From Thalassobacterium sedimentorum (lineage in GTDB: Bacteria; Verrucomicrobiota; Verrucomicrobiia; Opitutales; Coraliomargaritaceae), in assembly GCF_031127905.1 (NCBI RefSeq), contig NZ_JARXIC010000018.1, positions 1 through 64,000 of the forward strand: a stretch of 64,000 nt of DNA, given 5' to 3'. The notes under the pieces are model-generated. The model ran no database searches. It worked only from the letters and a program-made list of their open reading frames with translations, and was not told the DNA's origin. The translations under genes and the position numbers were made by a program. Numbering within the stretch: position 1 is the stretch's first letter; each line of letters starts with the position of its first letter. Shown piece by piece: positions 1 to 9,666 of this stretch.

Positions 1-102
1 CTCGAAACACCCGCAGAAGCCAGCACCACCGCCCCCTTCAAATCCGTAATAGGCATTGATGATTGGACCGAAGTGCAAGTCTCGAAAGACACGATCAAAT
101 AG
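1..102 (+). CDS. C-terminal end of an upstream gene (partial)
   Basis: The first frame of the window is open from base 1 to a TAG at 100-102 and reads as 33 residues ending in IDDWTEVQVSKDTIK. The composition looks like genuine coding sequence, but no family can be recognised from so short a tail. The start lies outside the window. Its neighbours on the right are transposase remains, so the gene may have been truncated or may simply end here. Confidence 0.5.
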   Translation, partial: LETPAEASTTAPFKSVIGIDDWTEVQVSKDTIK

Positions 103-200
103 GTCGTCTTGCCGAGCCAGACCACGGCGCAGATGATTGCCCGAAGAAGCTTCTCACGCGTCAATTCGGACTGCTGTTCACGATTCACTGGCCCCAGCAT
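90..200 (-). pseudogene. Remnant of a second transposase N-terminus
   Basis: Read leftward, this stretch resembles the N-terminal part of the larger transposase remnant at 538-1727. Residues like EQQSELT and, after a frame change, GNHLRRGLARQD line up with KQQFELT and DNHQRRNLVKRGKT there. It is short, frameshifted and cannot be functional. The bases between 200 and 538 hold nothing else that I can assign with confidence. Confidence 0.4.
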
Positions 201-537
201 AGCTTGAGCGAAGGCGGATCCAAGCTGCTAAATTCACCTCAGATCCATAAGGTGGACCCAAACCTTGGACAGGTTGCAGAGATAGTTTAGATGTAATCCT
301 GCCCAGGCTCTGATGCTTGCGGGAGTTGTATTTGCGGAAGAACGCTGCCGTGTTCGGACGACAACCGAAATCACGGTTCCGACCCGCTTCAGACACCTCT
401 AATACGGGTCGATTTACTTGCATTATTTCTATCATTGGTCACCTTCGGTGGCACTTCGTGAACGATCACAGAATGATCGTAATCAACTTTCGTAAGGCAA
501 CTTCGAGTGCCGTTTTCAGAAATATTTAGTTCAATTT

Positions 538-1727
538 TTACGCCGCTGCTTCCACCTCCTTTTCTTCATGATGATAGTAGTTCAGCAACCCTCCTAGTCG
601 TTCACTTTTTACGATCAGTCCGCTTTGAGACTGCACTTGTGGGCTATTTGGAAAAGGGATCAGATTATCGATCCCTTGGTAATTGGTCGCCTGCGACGGC
701 ACTTCGTGGTACGCTCGTGGTAAAATGATCAATATATTGTTCTACAGCTCGACGCAGAGACTTCTCGCTGAAGAAGATCATGTGATCGATACACTCACGT
801 TTGATGGCCGATACGAAACTTTCAGCATAACCGTTTTGCTGTGGGCAGCCTACCCGAGTTTGGATGACTTCAACCTCTGAATCCGTGAGTATCTGACGAA
901 ACTCTTTGGTGTAGAGCGGATCATGGTCGCATGACAAAGAAACGCCTGCCTTTGAGAATACCGTCGCAGCTGTCAGTCATGTTCCGAGCAACTTGCGCCA
1001 TTACAGCACCGTTGACCTGACAGCCGATGTGAACAATCTCAACCTGACGCTTCGCCAAGTTCATCACAAAGAATACGTGGCAACGAACCAGCCCGCGCAG
1101 TGTCCAGACCTCGACCGTGAAAAAATCTTCGACGGACATAACGTCCATATGAAACGCACGAATGTTTGCTGTTCATGCCGCCCAAAGGGCACCCGCACTC
1201 AAATCCCTTCGGGCACATCTGCGATGCACCATCTCCGCACTTTCGTGCTCCGTCCAGTTCGACTGCTTACCCCGCTCAGGTGAAGGAATGATTCCCTTTG
1301 CTCGCAGAATGTTACCGACGATCGTCATACTCACTTTGTAGCCGAAATTTGACAGAGCCCCTTGGATACGGCTATAGCCACACCCCATTTTCTCCTCAGC
1401 AAATTTGACACAGAGCTCTCTTATTACCTCCATGCGTTCTTGTCGGTCGGTTTTCACCACGCGCTTACCAGTATATTTGAGGGCTATTAACTACCGGTGC
1501 CATCCGAGGATTGTTTCCGGTCGAACCAAGGTCGCGTATTTCTGCAACTAAGCCCACCCGATGGTCTTACCTCGCTTCACCAGATTACGCCGCTGATGAT
1601 TGTCCAAACAAAGTTCCTTCCCCGTCAACTCAAACTGTTGCTTCAAAATTCGGTTCTCCTCCAAAAGATACTCGATCACCTTCTGCTGTTTACGGTTCAT
1701 CCAACCCGCCAAAACCACTTAGAATAT
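538..1727 (-). pseudogene. Decayed integrase-core (RNase H-fold) transposase
   Basis: Read leftward, an interrupted but recognisable transposase of the IS481/IS3-like integrase-core kind can be pieced together. It begins around MNRKQQKVIEYLLEEN at 1700, has two in-frame TAG stops, and continues through the helix-turn-helix part (GYSRIQGALSNFGYKVS). It changes frame near 1173 and again near 930. The catalytic core is still visible: the first aspartate in DFFTVEVW, a second region with HDPLYTKEF, and the glutamate in NGYAESF. The C-terminal end ERLGGLLNYYHHE stops at 538. At least two stops and two or three frameshifts make it a dead gene. It is a mobile-element scar between a truncated gene and rhaA; no intact terminal inverted repeats were identified. 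Confidence 0.8.
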
Positions 1728-1854
1728 CTGGACTTGTTTATTCAAGCGAACGGCATTCCGAAATGGCGAAAAGGCCGTCAAGGCGCATCAACACTGAACT
1801 GACCGTATAAGTGAAGGGATCTTGCATATCGCAATTAAAATAAGTTAATTTGAT

Positions 1855-3096
1855 TTACTGCCGGCCAGATAGAACCGATGCTTCGTAAGCCTTAACCTCA
1901 TTGAGTAGAGTCAACTCACCTGGCACATCGTTGCGCTTGCAGAACTCTTCCCAGACGATAGACCATGGTAATGCCTTGGCCTGCTCCAGCAGTGCCAAAC
2001 GTGTGGTATAATCGCCGGACAGTTCCGCGGCACGCAATTTTTCGCGCGGTTCAAGCAAGGCCAATAAGAGCGATTTCTGAGCGGCACGTGTACCAATCGT
2101 CCATGCGCCAATACGGTTGATGGACGCGTCGAAGAAATCGAGTCCGATGTGCGTGCGTGGTAATACATCGCAACGCACCAGCTCTTGCATGATCGCTTGA
2201 GTTTGATCGTCAAAGAGCACGACGTGATCACTATCCCAGCGCACACCGCGGGAAACGTGCAGCAACAGCTCTGGAACATACATCATGACGGAAGAAATTT
2301 TATCGGCGATCCCTTCGGTCGGATGGAAGTGTCCGGCATCCAAGCACAGTGCGGTCTGATTTTTGATCGCATAGCCCATGTAAAATTCATGCGAACCGAC
2401 GACCATGCTTTCAGAGCCTATACCAAAGAGCTTACACTCCACGGCATCTATGTGATGCGCGGGATTTAGCTTTTCTGCAAAGATTTCATCGAGGCTATCA
2501 GAAAGTCGCTGACGGTAGCTTTGACGATCTGCGGGCATATCCTTCATACCATCCGGCACCCAAACATTCATCACGCTGGCACTGCCCAGTTGCTCGCCCA
2601 TTGCCGCGCTGATGATTCGACTGCGTTTGCAATGTTCGATCCAAAATTCGCGGATCTCAGGATCCGGATGGCTCAAGGTCAGCCCGTCGTCAGCCTTCGG
2701 GTGGGAGAAACAGGATGGGTTGAAATCAAGGCCAATGCCCTGCTCTTTTGCCCAGTCGATCCAGCTCTGGAAGTGCTTCACCTCGATCTGGTCGCGATCC
2801 ACCGACTCACCGCCGAAATCGCCGTAGATCGCATGCAGGTTTAATCGGTGCTTACCGGGCAGCATGGACAGCACTTTTTCTAAATCCTGACGCAACTCGG
2901 CGATCGTGCGCGCCTTACCGGGGTAATTGCCGGTTACGGCGAGGCCACTACCCAGTGCACCGGCACCAGCTTCGAAGCCGACGACGTCGTCGCCTTGCCA
3001 GCAGTGCAAGGAAATCGGCGTCTTTGCCATAGCTTTGAGGGCTTGCTCTACGTCAACGCCGAGTGAGTTATACAATTCTTTTACTTGATCAAACAT
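1855..3096 (-). CDS. rhaA: L-rhamnose isomerase
   Basis: Converts L-rhamnose to L-rhamnulose in the cytoplasm, the first step of rhamnose catabolism. The 414-residue product has the usual length (E. coli RhaA is 419) and the family's strongly conserved N-terminal block [15 protein letters not shown]. It also has [16 protein letters not shown] and the metal-site region [19 protein letters not shown] followed by WDSDHVV. A longer frame opens at 3156, but the start at 3096 ([20 protein letters not shown]) fits the family and leaves the palindrome at 3139-3155 outside the gene. It is divergent from an AraC-type regulator that probably controls it. Other rhamnose genes (kinase, aldolase) are not in the window. 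Confidence 0.95.
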   Translation of the reverse strand: MFDQVKELYNSLGVDVEQALKAMAKTPISLHCWQGDDVVGFEAGAGALGSGLAVTGNYPGKARTIAELRQDLEKVLSMLPGKHRLNLHAIYGDFGGESVDRDQIEVKHFQSWIDWAKEQGIGLDFNPSCFSHPKADDGLTLSHPDPEIREFWIEHCKRSRIISAAMGEQLGSASVMNVWVPDGMKDMPADRQSYRQRLSDSLDEIFAEKLNPAHHIDAVECKLFGIGSESMVVGSHEFYMGYAIKNQTALCLDAGHFHPTEGIADKISSVMMYVPELLLHVSRGVRWDSDHVVLFDDQTQAIMQELVRCDVLPRTHIGLDFFDASINRIGAWTIGTRAAQKSLLLALLEPREKLRAAELSGDYTTRLALLEQAKALPWSIVWEEFCKRNDVPGELTLLNEVKAYEASVLSGRQ

Positions 3097-3138
3097 AATA
3101 GTGCGGGGGATTAAAAAGGCGCAGTATACACCTTTTTG

Positions 3139-3155
3139 TGCATTCTTAGAATGCA
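3139..3155. promoter_or_regulatory. Palindromic operator candidate between rhaA and araC-type gene
   Basis: The bases TGCATTCT-T-AGAATGCA form a perfect 8-bp inverted repeat with one central base. They sit 43 bp upstream of the rhaA start and about 50 bp before the chosen start of the AraC-type gene. This is the only perfect palindrome of that size in the divergent gap, so it is a candidate binding site for a regulator of both genes. AraC proteins usually bind direct repeats, so the assignment of the binding protein is open. Confidence 0.45.
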
Positions 3156-3206
3156 TGGCATGATATTATGTTTGCATTTTTTGACATTGAGGAACTCAAT
3201 CCAGCA

Positions 3207-4094
3207 ATGCCCCCGACAGCAAACAGTTTCAGCCGCTACCTACCGACTGACCAACAGGCAAAAGCATGGGGATGGCGGCTCGTTCACGCAGGTCGGCAAA
3301 CCGTGCCACCCCACTCTAGATACCCCAGTAAAGGTCACCCCTTGGATTACCTTTTCGACAAGGATGGACGGCGCACATTGGACGAGTTTCAAATCGTCTT
3401 CATCTCACGCGGGTCCGGCACGTTCGAATCGCAAAAACAGGCTAAGACCACCGTCCGTGCAGGCGAGGCCATCTTACTCTTTCCGGGCGAATGGCACCAC
3501 TACCAACCAGCCACCGAGACTGGCTGGTCCGAATACTGGGTCGGTTTCCGAGGCCGCGAAGCGGACCGAATCATGCGGTCGTTTTTCTCTGCCGATACCC
3601 CGATCTGCACGGTGGGGCAGAGCGACGCGCTGATTCAGCATTTCGATCAGATTTTATATTGGTTGCAAATGACCGTGCCAGCGAAGGAACAGATACTGGC
3701 AAGCCATATGCCGCTTGCGCTGGCCTTTCTAAAATCGGGCGCTCTGACTAAGGATAGCCCGCAAAGTAAAGACGGTGAACTCGTGATCCAGGCGAAGGCA
3801 ACGATGCTCGCGAATCTTGAAACGAACACCGACTTGGAGGCACTTTCACAACAGCTCGGTGTAAGCTATTCACGCTTCCGCTTCGCCTTCAAAAAGCAAA
3901 CCGGATACGCACCCCGCGCGTTTGAGAATATTATCAAACTTAACTGCGCACGCGACCTCCTACTCCGCGAACGCTACAGTGTTGGCGAAACCGCCAACGC
4001 ACTGGGCTTTTCGACGGTCTATTACTTTTCCCGAGCCTTTAAAAAACACTTCGGACAGTCGCCGCAACAATGGCTGCGTCAGCATATGGATTAG
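3207..4094 (+). CDS. AraC-family transcriptional regulator (probable rhamnose regulator)
   Basis: A 295-residue regulator with an N-terminal cupin-like sensor domain (roughly residues 40-150, including GEAILLFPGEWHHYQP) and a C-terminal pair of helix-turn-helix motifs of the AraC/XylS type. The second ends in the signature GFSTVYYFSRAFKKHFGQSPQQWLR. It is divergent from rhaA, which suggests that it senses rhamnose or a derivative and activates rhaA. I chose ATG 3207 because a GAGGAA lies upstream; the in-frame ATG at 3168 is an alternative adding 13 residues but has no visible ribosome binding site. Confidence 0.88.
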   Translation: MPPTANSFSRYLPTDQQAKAWGWRLVHAGRQTVPPHSRYPSKGHPLDYLFDKDGRRTLDEFQIVFISRGSGTFESQKQAKTTVRAGEAILLFPGEWHHYQPATETGWSEYWVGFRGREADRIMRSFFSADTPICTVGQSDALIQHFDQILYWLQMTVPAKEQILASHMPLALAFLKSGALTKDSPQSKDGELVIQAKATMLANLETNTDLEALSQQLGVSYSRFRFAFKKQTGYAPRAFENIIKLNCARDLLLRERYSVGETANALGFSTVYYFSRAFKKHFGQSPQQWLRQHMD

Positions 4095-4319
4095 CGAATT
4101 AGTCACCTCGACTGCGTTTCTCACTCAAGGATTTCCCATGCTTCACTCTGTGGAAAAATACCACAAGCAAAGCCACGGTACACCCACAGCCAGTTCCCCG
4201 CTTCTCGGACAGCTAGTGAGTTGCAGTAAACGCCTTATCCTGGCTGGCCAATCGGGGATCGAAAAATTTACATCGTGCAATAACGCTTATGTCTAATCGG
4301 GATCTTCCGAACTCAACCT

Positions 4320-4868
4320 TCAGATGGCGTGAACCGTCGTCATCACGGCCCATCGCCGATCACTCAGGACCCAGGCTGCGAACTTGAAAGGATCGCAGAC
4401 ACACCAATCGATCTTTGCCAGAAAGATATCGCGGAAGAAAATGTCTTCGATGCTCATCGTTTTTCCGTAGTAGAATATAGGCAAGCACTGATCGTAGAAA
4501 TATCTGAATCTAACGCCCAAACGCTGCGTGATCTCATCTTTGATCGAACAGATCGACCTCAGTGAGGACTCGTCCCTAGAAAATGCCAGCAGGGGCTCCA
4601 AAATTTCATTGGGTGCCTCAATGTGGTGAAGTTCGTAGCTGAACGTCTTCTCGAAGTCATCCCACCGGATCGGAAAACCATGCGCCTCCTCCACCTGCCT
4701 CCGGTTCAAAAAGAGGGCGTCCATTTCTTCACGCGTCCTTCTGACCGGCGTAAGGGAAAATAGGATATCCCAGCCCAGAGAATTTTCGTTAACTCCCACA
4801 ATGAACCAAATCTCGTCCCTCTTGTTCCAATCGAATTGCTCGGAGCACTTCATTCTTTCGGAGGTCAT
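4320..4868 (-). CDS. Hypothetical protein, last gene of a three-gene leftward operon
   Basis: A 182-residue protein that I do not recognise. It is rich in aromatic and charged residues (WDDFEKTFSYELHHIEAP, FFRDIFLAKIDWCVCDPFKF), with no signal peptide or membrane segment. A longer reading from 4931 exists, but the start at 4868 (MTSERMKCSEQ) overlaps the stop of the upstream gene as ATGA, which argues for translational coupling. With the two genes upstream it forms an operon led by an Xre regulator at the left end of the mobilizable element. The 225 bp between the AraC gene and this stop (4095-4319) shows no gene; the element's left boundary may lie there. Confidence 0.6.
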   Translation of the reverse strand: MTSERMKCSEQFDWNKRDEIWFIVGVNENSLGWDILFSLTPVRRTREEMDALFLNRRQVEEAHGFPIRWDDFEKTFSYELHHIEAPNEILEPLLAFSRDESSLRSICSIKDEITQRLGVRFRYFYDQCLPIFYYGKTMSIEDIFFRDIFLAKIDWCVCDPFKFAAWVLSDRRWAVMTTVHAI

Positions 4869-6277
4869 GCGATGGAAGCCGCCATCTTTGGTGGCACTTT
4901 GAGCAGATCCATATTTTTGGAGAAAATCCAAGTCCGGCTGGTTTTCGGATGCGGAGCCGCGAGGCCTCTGCGTTGGAGTTCGCCGAGAACGTGGATATGG
5001 AACTCCCTCGATGAGTATTTGCTATCCCGTCCGGGATGATGACAGTATTTTTGCCTCAATGCGCCAAACCCGACGGTGATCCCTCCGTCTTCTGGCGAAT
5101 AATTCTTGGCGAAGTCATCCTGTATAAGACGGAGATACCAGAGCGCTTCCTCTACATGCTGGCTCTTCTCGTAAGTGTCTTCAGTCTGCTCCCAAGCCCG
5201 ATGGTTCAGATCGAGGTTGGTATGTGCGAACTCTAAATCCGCTGGCTCCAACATGCCAGTAAAGCCCAACTTGTAGAAGAAGGTGCGGTGGATTGCATGA
5301 GCGAGGGACAGGACGATCCAATTTCGCGGAGTTGAAACCTGCCGATAGTGCCAAGGGCTTTCCTCATTCCCGACCGACTCACGAATAGTGAGCAGAGACT
5401 TGAGCGTGGTGAGCATTTCCTTCCATTTCTCTGAAGCCGCTGTGGACATTCGCAATTCGCACTGCGGAATCTTCGACAACGGCAATAACCTTAGCAAATG
5501 GTTCCTAAGAGACTTCAATTCGCCACCGGAGTATGCCTGACGACCGGAGCACCCCAAAGAGGGAACAACTAAAAAGCTCCCAAACAAACGCTTTGCGTCA
5601 GGGGAGGCCGCTAAAAGGTCGTTCACCCCGCAGCCAGCCAAAACCGATACACCTGCGGGCACATCATCGGCCGCACGCGCAAATGTTTTAAGATACCGGT
5701 CGAGGCGAACCCCATCAAAAAGCAATTCCAGCGGGATCTGCCCCTTGGGAGCCCGTGTCCACGTCTTCAGGTCAAGCCCTGGGCCGCTATCGACAACATT
5801 AAGAGAATCGTAACGTTTAAAAAGCTCCAATCCCTCTTTCGTCTGCGCCATGTGCACGGAGCTGATCGTCTTACTATAGTCGCACTCAGCCAACACTTCA
5901 AAGCCGATATCTCGCAATAACCGGGACACGCCAATTTCATCGCCTGCAAAAAGGAATGCGGGATTCAGCCTCTGCTCGACACCAAAGATGGAATGGAGCG
6001 TCCGCGTCGCAATGAGACTTGTGGCAACGAAAGCCCAAAGCGACAACGCATAGTCAGCCGGCAACTGCAACGATTCCGCTTCTTTCACAAACTCCCCGAA
6101 TGGTCCCTTTCCATCAGGATGCTTAAAATTGCTCGCGAGCGATTCGAGCTGATGGAGTGTTGGCGTCCCCGATTTTTCTTCCCTGAAACTTACGATGGGG
6201 GCGGCTCTGCCCTCAAGCGCTCCGGTTGCAGGCTTCGACGGTAGCCCCTCTTCTAGTTTTTCTTCATCTGGTCCCAT
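4865..6277 (-). CDS. Hypothetical protein, possibly DUF3987-related
   Basis: A 470-residue soluble protein. Around residues 60-115 it has the helical layout (ADYALSLWAFVATSLIATRTLHSIFG, then a short loop and AFLFAGDEIG) that resembles the entry to DUF3987-type primase/helicase-like proteins such as the gene at 21524. However, there is no clear Walker A, so the relationship is weak. It starts 3 bp after the Xre regulator's stop and ends in an ATGA overlap with the next gene, so the three are one transcription unit. It belongs to the accessory load of the mobilizable element. Function unknown. Confidence 0.55.
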   Translation of the reverse strand: MGPDEEKLEEGLPSKPATGALEGRAAPIVSFREEKSGTPTLHQLESLASNFKHPDGKGPFGEFVKEAESLQLPADYALSLWAFVATSLIATRTLHSIFGVEQRLNPAFLFAGDEIGVSRLLRDIGFEVLAECDYSKTISSVHMAQTKEGLELFKRYDSLNVVDSGPGLDLKTWTRAPKGQIPLELLFDGVRLDRYLKTFARAADDVPAGVSVLAGCGVNDLLAASPDAKRLFGSFLVVPSLGCSGRQAYSGGELKSLRNHLLRLLPLSKIPQCELRMSTAASEKWKEMLTTLKSLLTIRESVGNEESPWHYRQVSTPRNWIVLSLAHAIHRTFFYKLGFTGMLEPADLEFAHTNLDLNHRAWEQTEDTYEKSQHVEEALWYLRLIQDDFAKNYSPEDGGITVGFGALRQKYCHHPGRDSKYSSREFHIHVLGELQRRGLAAPHPKTSRTWIFSKNMDLLKVPPKMAASIA

Positions 6278-6280
6278 AAT

Positions 6281-6682
6281 TTATTCCTCCATATTCTGTG
6301 GCTCCTCCAGAGGGAAGTGAGCGTTTAAAAGTCCGTATGCTTTGTCGAGACTCTCGGCGTCGTTCAGTGCCGTCAGATGCCTCTTCAAATAGTCCAGACA
6401 GCGGGAACGCCTAATGACGAGGCTCTGTTCTTCGTCAAATGCGAGCGGTGCCATCGGATAGGCCAAGCCAAAGTCTTCCGAGTAAAAGACCCCTTCTTCG
6501 ACATTGAACCGCTGAGCTAGGCTCAGGATATGGCGGCGATAGGGCATGCGCGCCCCACTCCGCCATCTGGAAACCGTCTGTTCCGGTATTCCCAACTCAA
6601 CGGCAAGCTGCCGCCCCGACAGGCCTTCTTTCTTCAGCAAGAAGTTCAGTTGCCCTGCAAAAATTTCAGCTTTGGATCTCAT
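6281..6682 (-). CDS. Xre-family helix-turn-helix regulator
   Basis: A 133-residue protein with a clear N-terminal lambda-repressor-like HTH at about residues 8-60 (LKKEGLSGRQLAVELGIPEQTVSRWRSGARMPYR) and a C-terminal helical tail of unknown role. The start at 6682 (MRSKAEIFAGQL) was preferred over 6793 because the domain begins there. The extra upstream region is AT-rich and contains TTGAATA twice about 18 bp apart, more like a promoter or operator than coding sequence. It heads the leftward operon 6682-4320 and probably controls it and itself. Confidence 0.8.
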   Translation of the reverse strand: MRSKAEIFAGQLNFLLKKEGLSGRQLAVELGIPEQTVSRWRSGARMPYRRHILSLAQRFNVEEGVFYSEDFGLAYPMAPLAFDEEQSLVIRRSRCLDYLKRHLTALNDAESLDKAYGLLNAHFPLEEPQNMEE

Positions 6683-7326
6683 TGCATATAACTTATTCAA
6701 GACGTTTAATATATTCAACTTATATTTTGAAAAAATGAGCCTTTTTATGCCAGTCGCTGTGCAAATAGGATCAATCGCCCTGAAATGCGCCACGGACTGC
6801 GGGACTCAGGGACAGCAAATCGGGGCTTATCATCGGACCCGATTATTGAATTTCGCACTCAGTCGCTCTGAGAAACTGAACAGTAGATGTGATTCAATTG
6901 ATTAAAAGGTGGCATACCGAAGCGGGGCGAGTCCTTCGGTCTGTCCGGGAAAGATATGCCTGAGGGAGATATCACGCTTTAAGACAACGTCCAAAAACAA
7001 CAGCGGACGTGGAGTATATCGCGGTAAGCATACCGACAGAGCTATTTAGGGCAGTGCCGGATGCCAAATTGAATCAATCACCTTCTTAGTGGAGGCGTAG
7101 ACCTGAGATCACAAACCGATCCTTCCAAACCAGAAACAGCGTTTCTTTCAACCGCTTTCACTTTAATAACATTTGAGTCAAATGAATCAACATGCCTCCA
7201 GCTTATGCTTTTGGCATCTGCCCCCAAGTAAGCGCGAAGCCTCGACATACGCCTGTAAACAAATGCCGGGCGAGTATCCCTCTTCCAATGATTTAAGCTG
7301 TAGAACACTGTAAGGGGAATAGTTAA

Positions 7327-7653
7327 TGGACAGAATTCCTAACTACCGAACTAGATCTAGATTTTGCTGCCTACGTCCCTCAATACGATTGCGAATCTAG
7401 ACACATTTTTGCAGACTTTAAGGGGAATCCCAAAACAGCCAGATTAATCAGAGAATTACAGACTGCCCTTAATCATTCAGTATTATTTGGCCTTCGAAAA
7501 GCATGTCGCATACGTCGCGCAAAGTTTCGTCGCAATTGTCGCAGATTGATTTTGTTTGCGGAGATCAATGATGCCCTCCCCCTCCCCCTTTTGAGCTGTC
7601 AAAGGCGAAGCCGAAACTCCTTCCAATTCTGGGAAGAGGCCCCTCCACCCTAG
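7327..7653 (+). pseudogene. Open frame lacking a start codon (possible gene remnant)
   Basis: A 108-codon open stretch bounded by stops, with no ATG. The first 60 codons read like protein (LDFAAYVPQYDCES, then HIFADFKGNPKTARLIRELQ), while the end degenerates into low-complexity Arg/Leu/Pro. It could be a decayed gene or chance. No family was recognised. Confidence 0.2.
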
Positions 7654-7658
7654 GTCGG

Positions 7659-7711
<53 letters not shown>

Positions 7712-7838
7712 CCCTAGAGACGTCTTTAAGCAAGTCAGCAGGAACACCATCAAGTTGGGACTATTGCACCCCCTCAGTCCACTTAGCCTAAACGAGATCG
7801 ACTCCATGTTCCCTGAGTCATGATTCCACAAGTCTATT

Positions 7839-8012
7839 GAAGCCTGAAACGGCTTCGCCGGTCACAGCGAACAATGGATTTTTTTACCCGCTGCGCGGGT
7901 AAATCCGAACTGTTTAATTTTTTTCGGCGATTCGTGGCCCAAAAGCGATTATTCAACCGCAACCCGCAGGATAGCCATTTGCTCGCGCAAATGGTCGGCG
8001 GAAATGTTCCGC
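7839..8012. promoter_or_regulatory. Hairpin cluster upstream of the relaxase operon (oriT candidate)
   Basis: Four perfect inverted repeats lie within 175 bp: GAAGCC-N6-GGCTTC (7839-7856), TTTACCCG-N5-CGGGTAAA (7883-7903), CCATTTGC-N4-GCAAATGG (7975-7994) and GCGGAA-N3-TTCCGC (7998-8012). A further small one, TTGCG-TT-CGCAA, is at 8177-8188. They lie just before the accessory and relaxase genes. Such hairpins next to a relaxase operon are typical of oriT regions, but the nick site cannot be placed by eye. Confidence 0.4.
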
Positions 8013-8211
8013 TTGCGCTCCACATTTGGCGGTCTGCTAAACAGTACAAGTGTTGTTGCACGGCAAGCCGATTGCGGCGATTAAACAGTCTTTGAAATAG
8101 CTTCGTCGAGAGCAAGGAGTACAAGCAGCACATTTGGCTAATAATTTGTAAAATGCCACGATTGAACAAATACAGTTTGCGTTCGCAATCGTAGATTTGG
8201 AATAGATTAAT

Positions 8212-8685
8212 GTGAAAGCGAAGCCAAATTTAAAAAACGCAGCAAGTTCAACCGAACAATCTGCTGACAAAATATCTGGCGCATCCAAGCGTAAGAAGGG
8301 AAGTAAGACGAAAAGGTCGCAGGATCCTCTGGACATACAGAAGCGGGCACTCGAGTTGGAGCAGAAGCTTCATCTGGCCGACCTGCATCTGAAGACACAA
8401 AACTCCCTGTGGTGTAGTCCGCTGGTTTTGGAGATGTTAGATTTGGTTGGCGACCAACTCGGCATCCCTAATGGTGATGTGGCTAACATCGCGATCATAA
8501 TGCTCTACCGGCAGTGCTTTTCCGACGAGCGACGGTCAGTCAGCGAGCTGGGCATGCTGCTCAAAAACCTTGAATGTCAGGTGGAGGAACTCGGAATGGA
8601 GATCCAGTCACTGGAGGTAACGGCACTCACCGCAGTGGAATTGGAGCTGAGTCCCTACCATGGTAGCCAAGAGTTCGACCAATAA
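8212..8685 (+). CDS. Small accessory protein upstream of the relaxase (MobC-like role suspected)
   Basis: A 157-residue protein starting at GTG 8212. The N-terminus is lysine/serine-rich and disordered (ASKRKKGSKTKRSQDPL), the middle is helical with LGIPNGDVANIAIIMLYRQCFSD, and the C-terminus is coiled-coil-like (LLKNLECQVEELGMEIQSLEV). A basic tail plus a helical module, first in an operon ending with a relaxase and directly after a hairpin cluster, fits a relaxosome accessory protein. That role is inferred from position only; no family was recognised. Confidence 0.55.
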   Translation: MKAKPNLKNAASSTEQSADKISGASKRKKGSKTKRSQDPLDIQKRALELEQKLHLADLHLKTQNSLWCSPLVLEMLDLVGDQLGIPNGDVANIAIIMLYRQCFSDERRSVSELGMLLKNLECQVEELGMEIQSLEVTALTAVELELSPYHGSQEFDQ

Positions 8686-8697
8686 AGACAACGAACC

Positions 8698-9666
8698 ATG
8701 AGCCGATTCGACAAAAATTCCGTTTTCGCATTCAGCTGCAACTCCCACCTGTGGAGATATTGGGTGAGTATCCTACCGCAGATCGCCTACGCAGGCCAGG
8801 GCTATACCCACAATGAACTGATCGACGAGGCGGTGCTATTTGCCTGTAACTGCCTCTGCCCACCCCCCGCAGCCGAGTACGACAAGCCCCAGCCACTACA
8901 ATTCAGGAAGGACCTTTGGAATGCAATGACCGGTTTTGAGGAAATTCTGTCTGCGTGTTACGCATTATCAGAGGTGCTAGAGGACCAAATCGACGAATCA
9001 CGCGGGCGAGCGATCTACATGGAGGCAGGTCTTCGCGCCCGTGATGACTACGCAGAAAGACAGGAATCGAAAAGCGCAGCCACTGGAAGCGTCGAAAAAA
9101 CCAAAGAGCCCAGAAAAACTTCAGCAACAATGGATGATATCAAATCCATCGAGATGCCTTTCAGAAGTTCGCTTTCTACCGCAGGAATTTGCGCTGCCAT
9201 CAGAAACCACGGCTGCAAATACCTGTTAGAGAGAGAAACCGCCACAGTTCGACTCACACACCATACCATGTACAAGCTGACACTCCTGCTCGACTACTAC
9301 AACTTGAGGCCGGCTGAAGCGACTTTGACCATCATGTCACTCGTTCAGATATACCTGCCTCTCATTGAGGGCTACACCAATTCCCTGACCGACGACTTGA
9401 TATCGCGCAGGTCTGCGTGCGAAAACTTAGCGGAGCAGTGTCACAAATTATTTTCCAAACTTCAGACACACTGCAATGCCTCGGCACATTACACGCAGTT
9501 AATGGCGGAAAGATTGTCCACCCTCGGACACGGCCTGAGCACCGGGCAGACCCTTTTAGACAAATTTCTAAAGGAACTCACACCGAGGGAGGATCCTGAG
9601 GCTGATTTCACGAAGCATACGGAACTCGACCATAACGAATATATTTGGGGGAAACATGCGCTATGA
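8698..9666 (+). CDS. Hypothetical protein of the mobilization operon
   Basis: A 322-residue, mostly helical protein with no membrane segment. It is separated by 12 bp from the preceding gene and overlaps the relaxase start by ATGA. A charged, lysine-rich stretch near residues 115-145 looks like a linker between two helical halves. The tight coupling with the relaxase argues for a partner in DNA processing, but I do not recognise the family. Confidence 0.55.
   Translation: MSRFDKNSVFAFSCNSHLWRYWVSILPQIAYAGQGYTHNELIDEAVLFACNCLCPPPAAEYDKPQPLQFRKDLWNAMTGFEEILSACYALSEVLEDQIDESRGRAIYMEAGLRARDDYAERQESKSAATGSVEKTKEPRKTSATMDDIKSIEMPFRSSLSTAGICAAIRNHGCKYLLERETATVRLTHHTMYKLTLLLDYYNLRPAEATLTIMSLVQIYLPLIEGYTNSLTDDLISRRSACENLAEQCHKLFSKLQTHCNASAHYTQLMAERLSTLGHGLSTGQTLLDKFLKELTPREDPEADFTKHTELDHNEYIWGKHAL

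Noticed and set aside
6905-6990. Possible riboswitch or structured RNA (CCGAAG ... CTTCGG hairpin)
   Set aside because: Only one short stem was visible and no known riboswitch core could be matched; no gene follows in the right direction.
7834-8169. 111-codon frame on the - strand
   Set aside because: It overlaps the hairpin cluster, reads as Cys/Arg/Leu-rich non-protein-like sequence and has no ribosome binding site.
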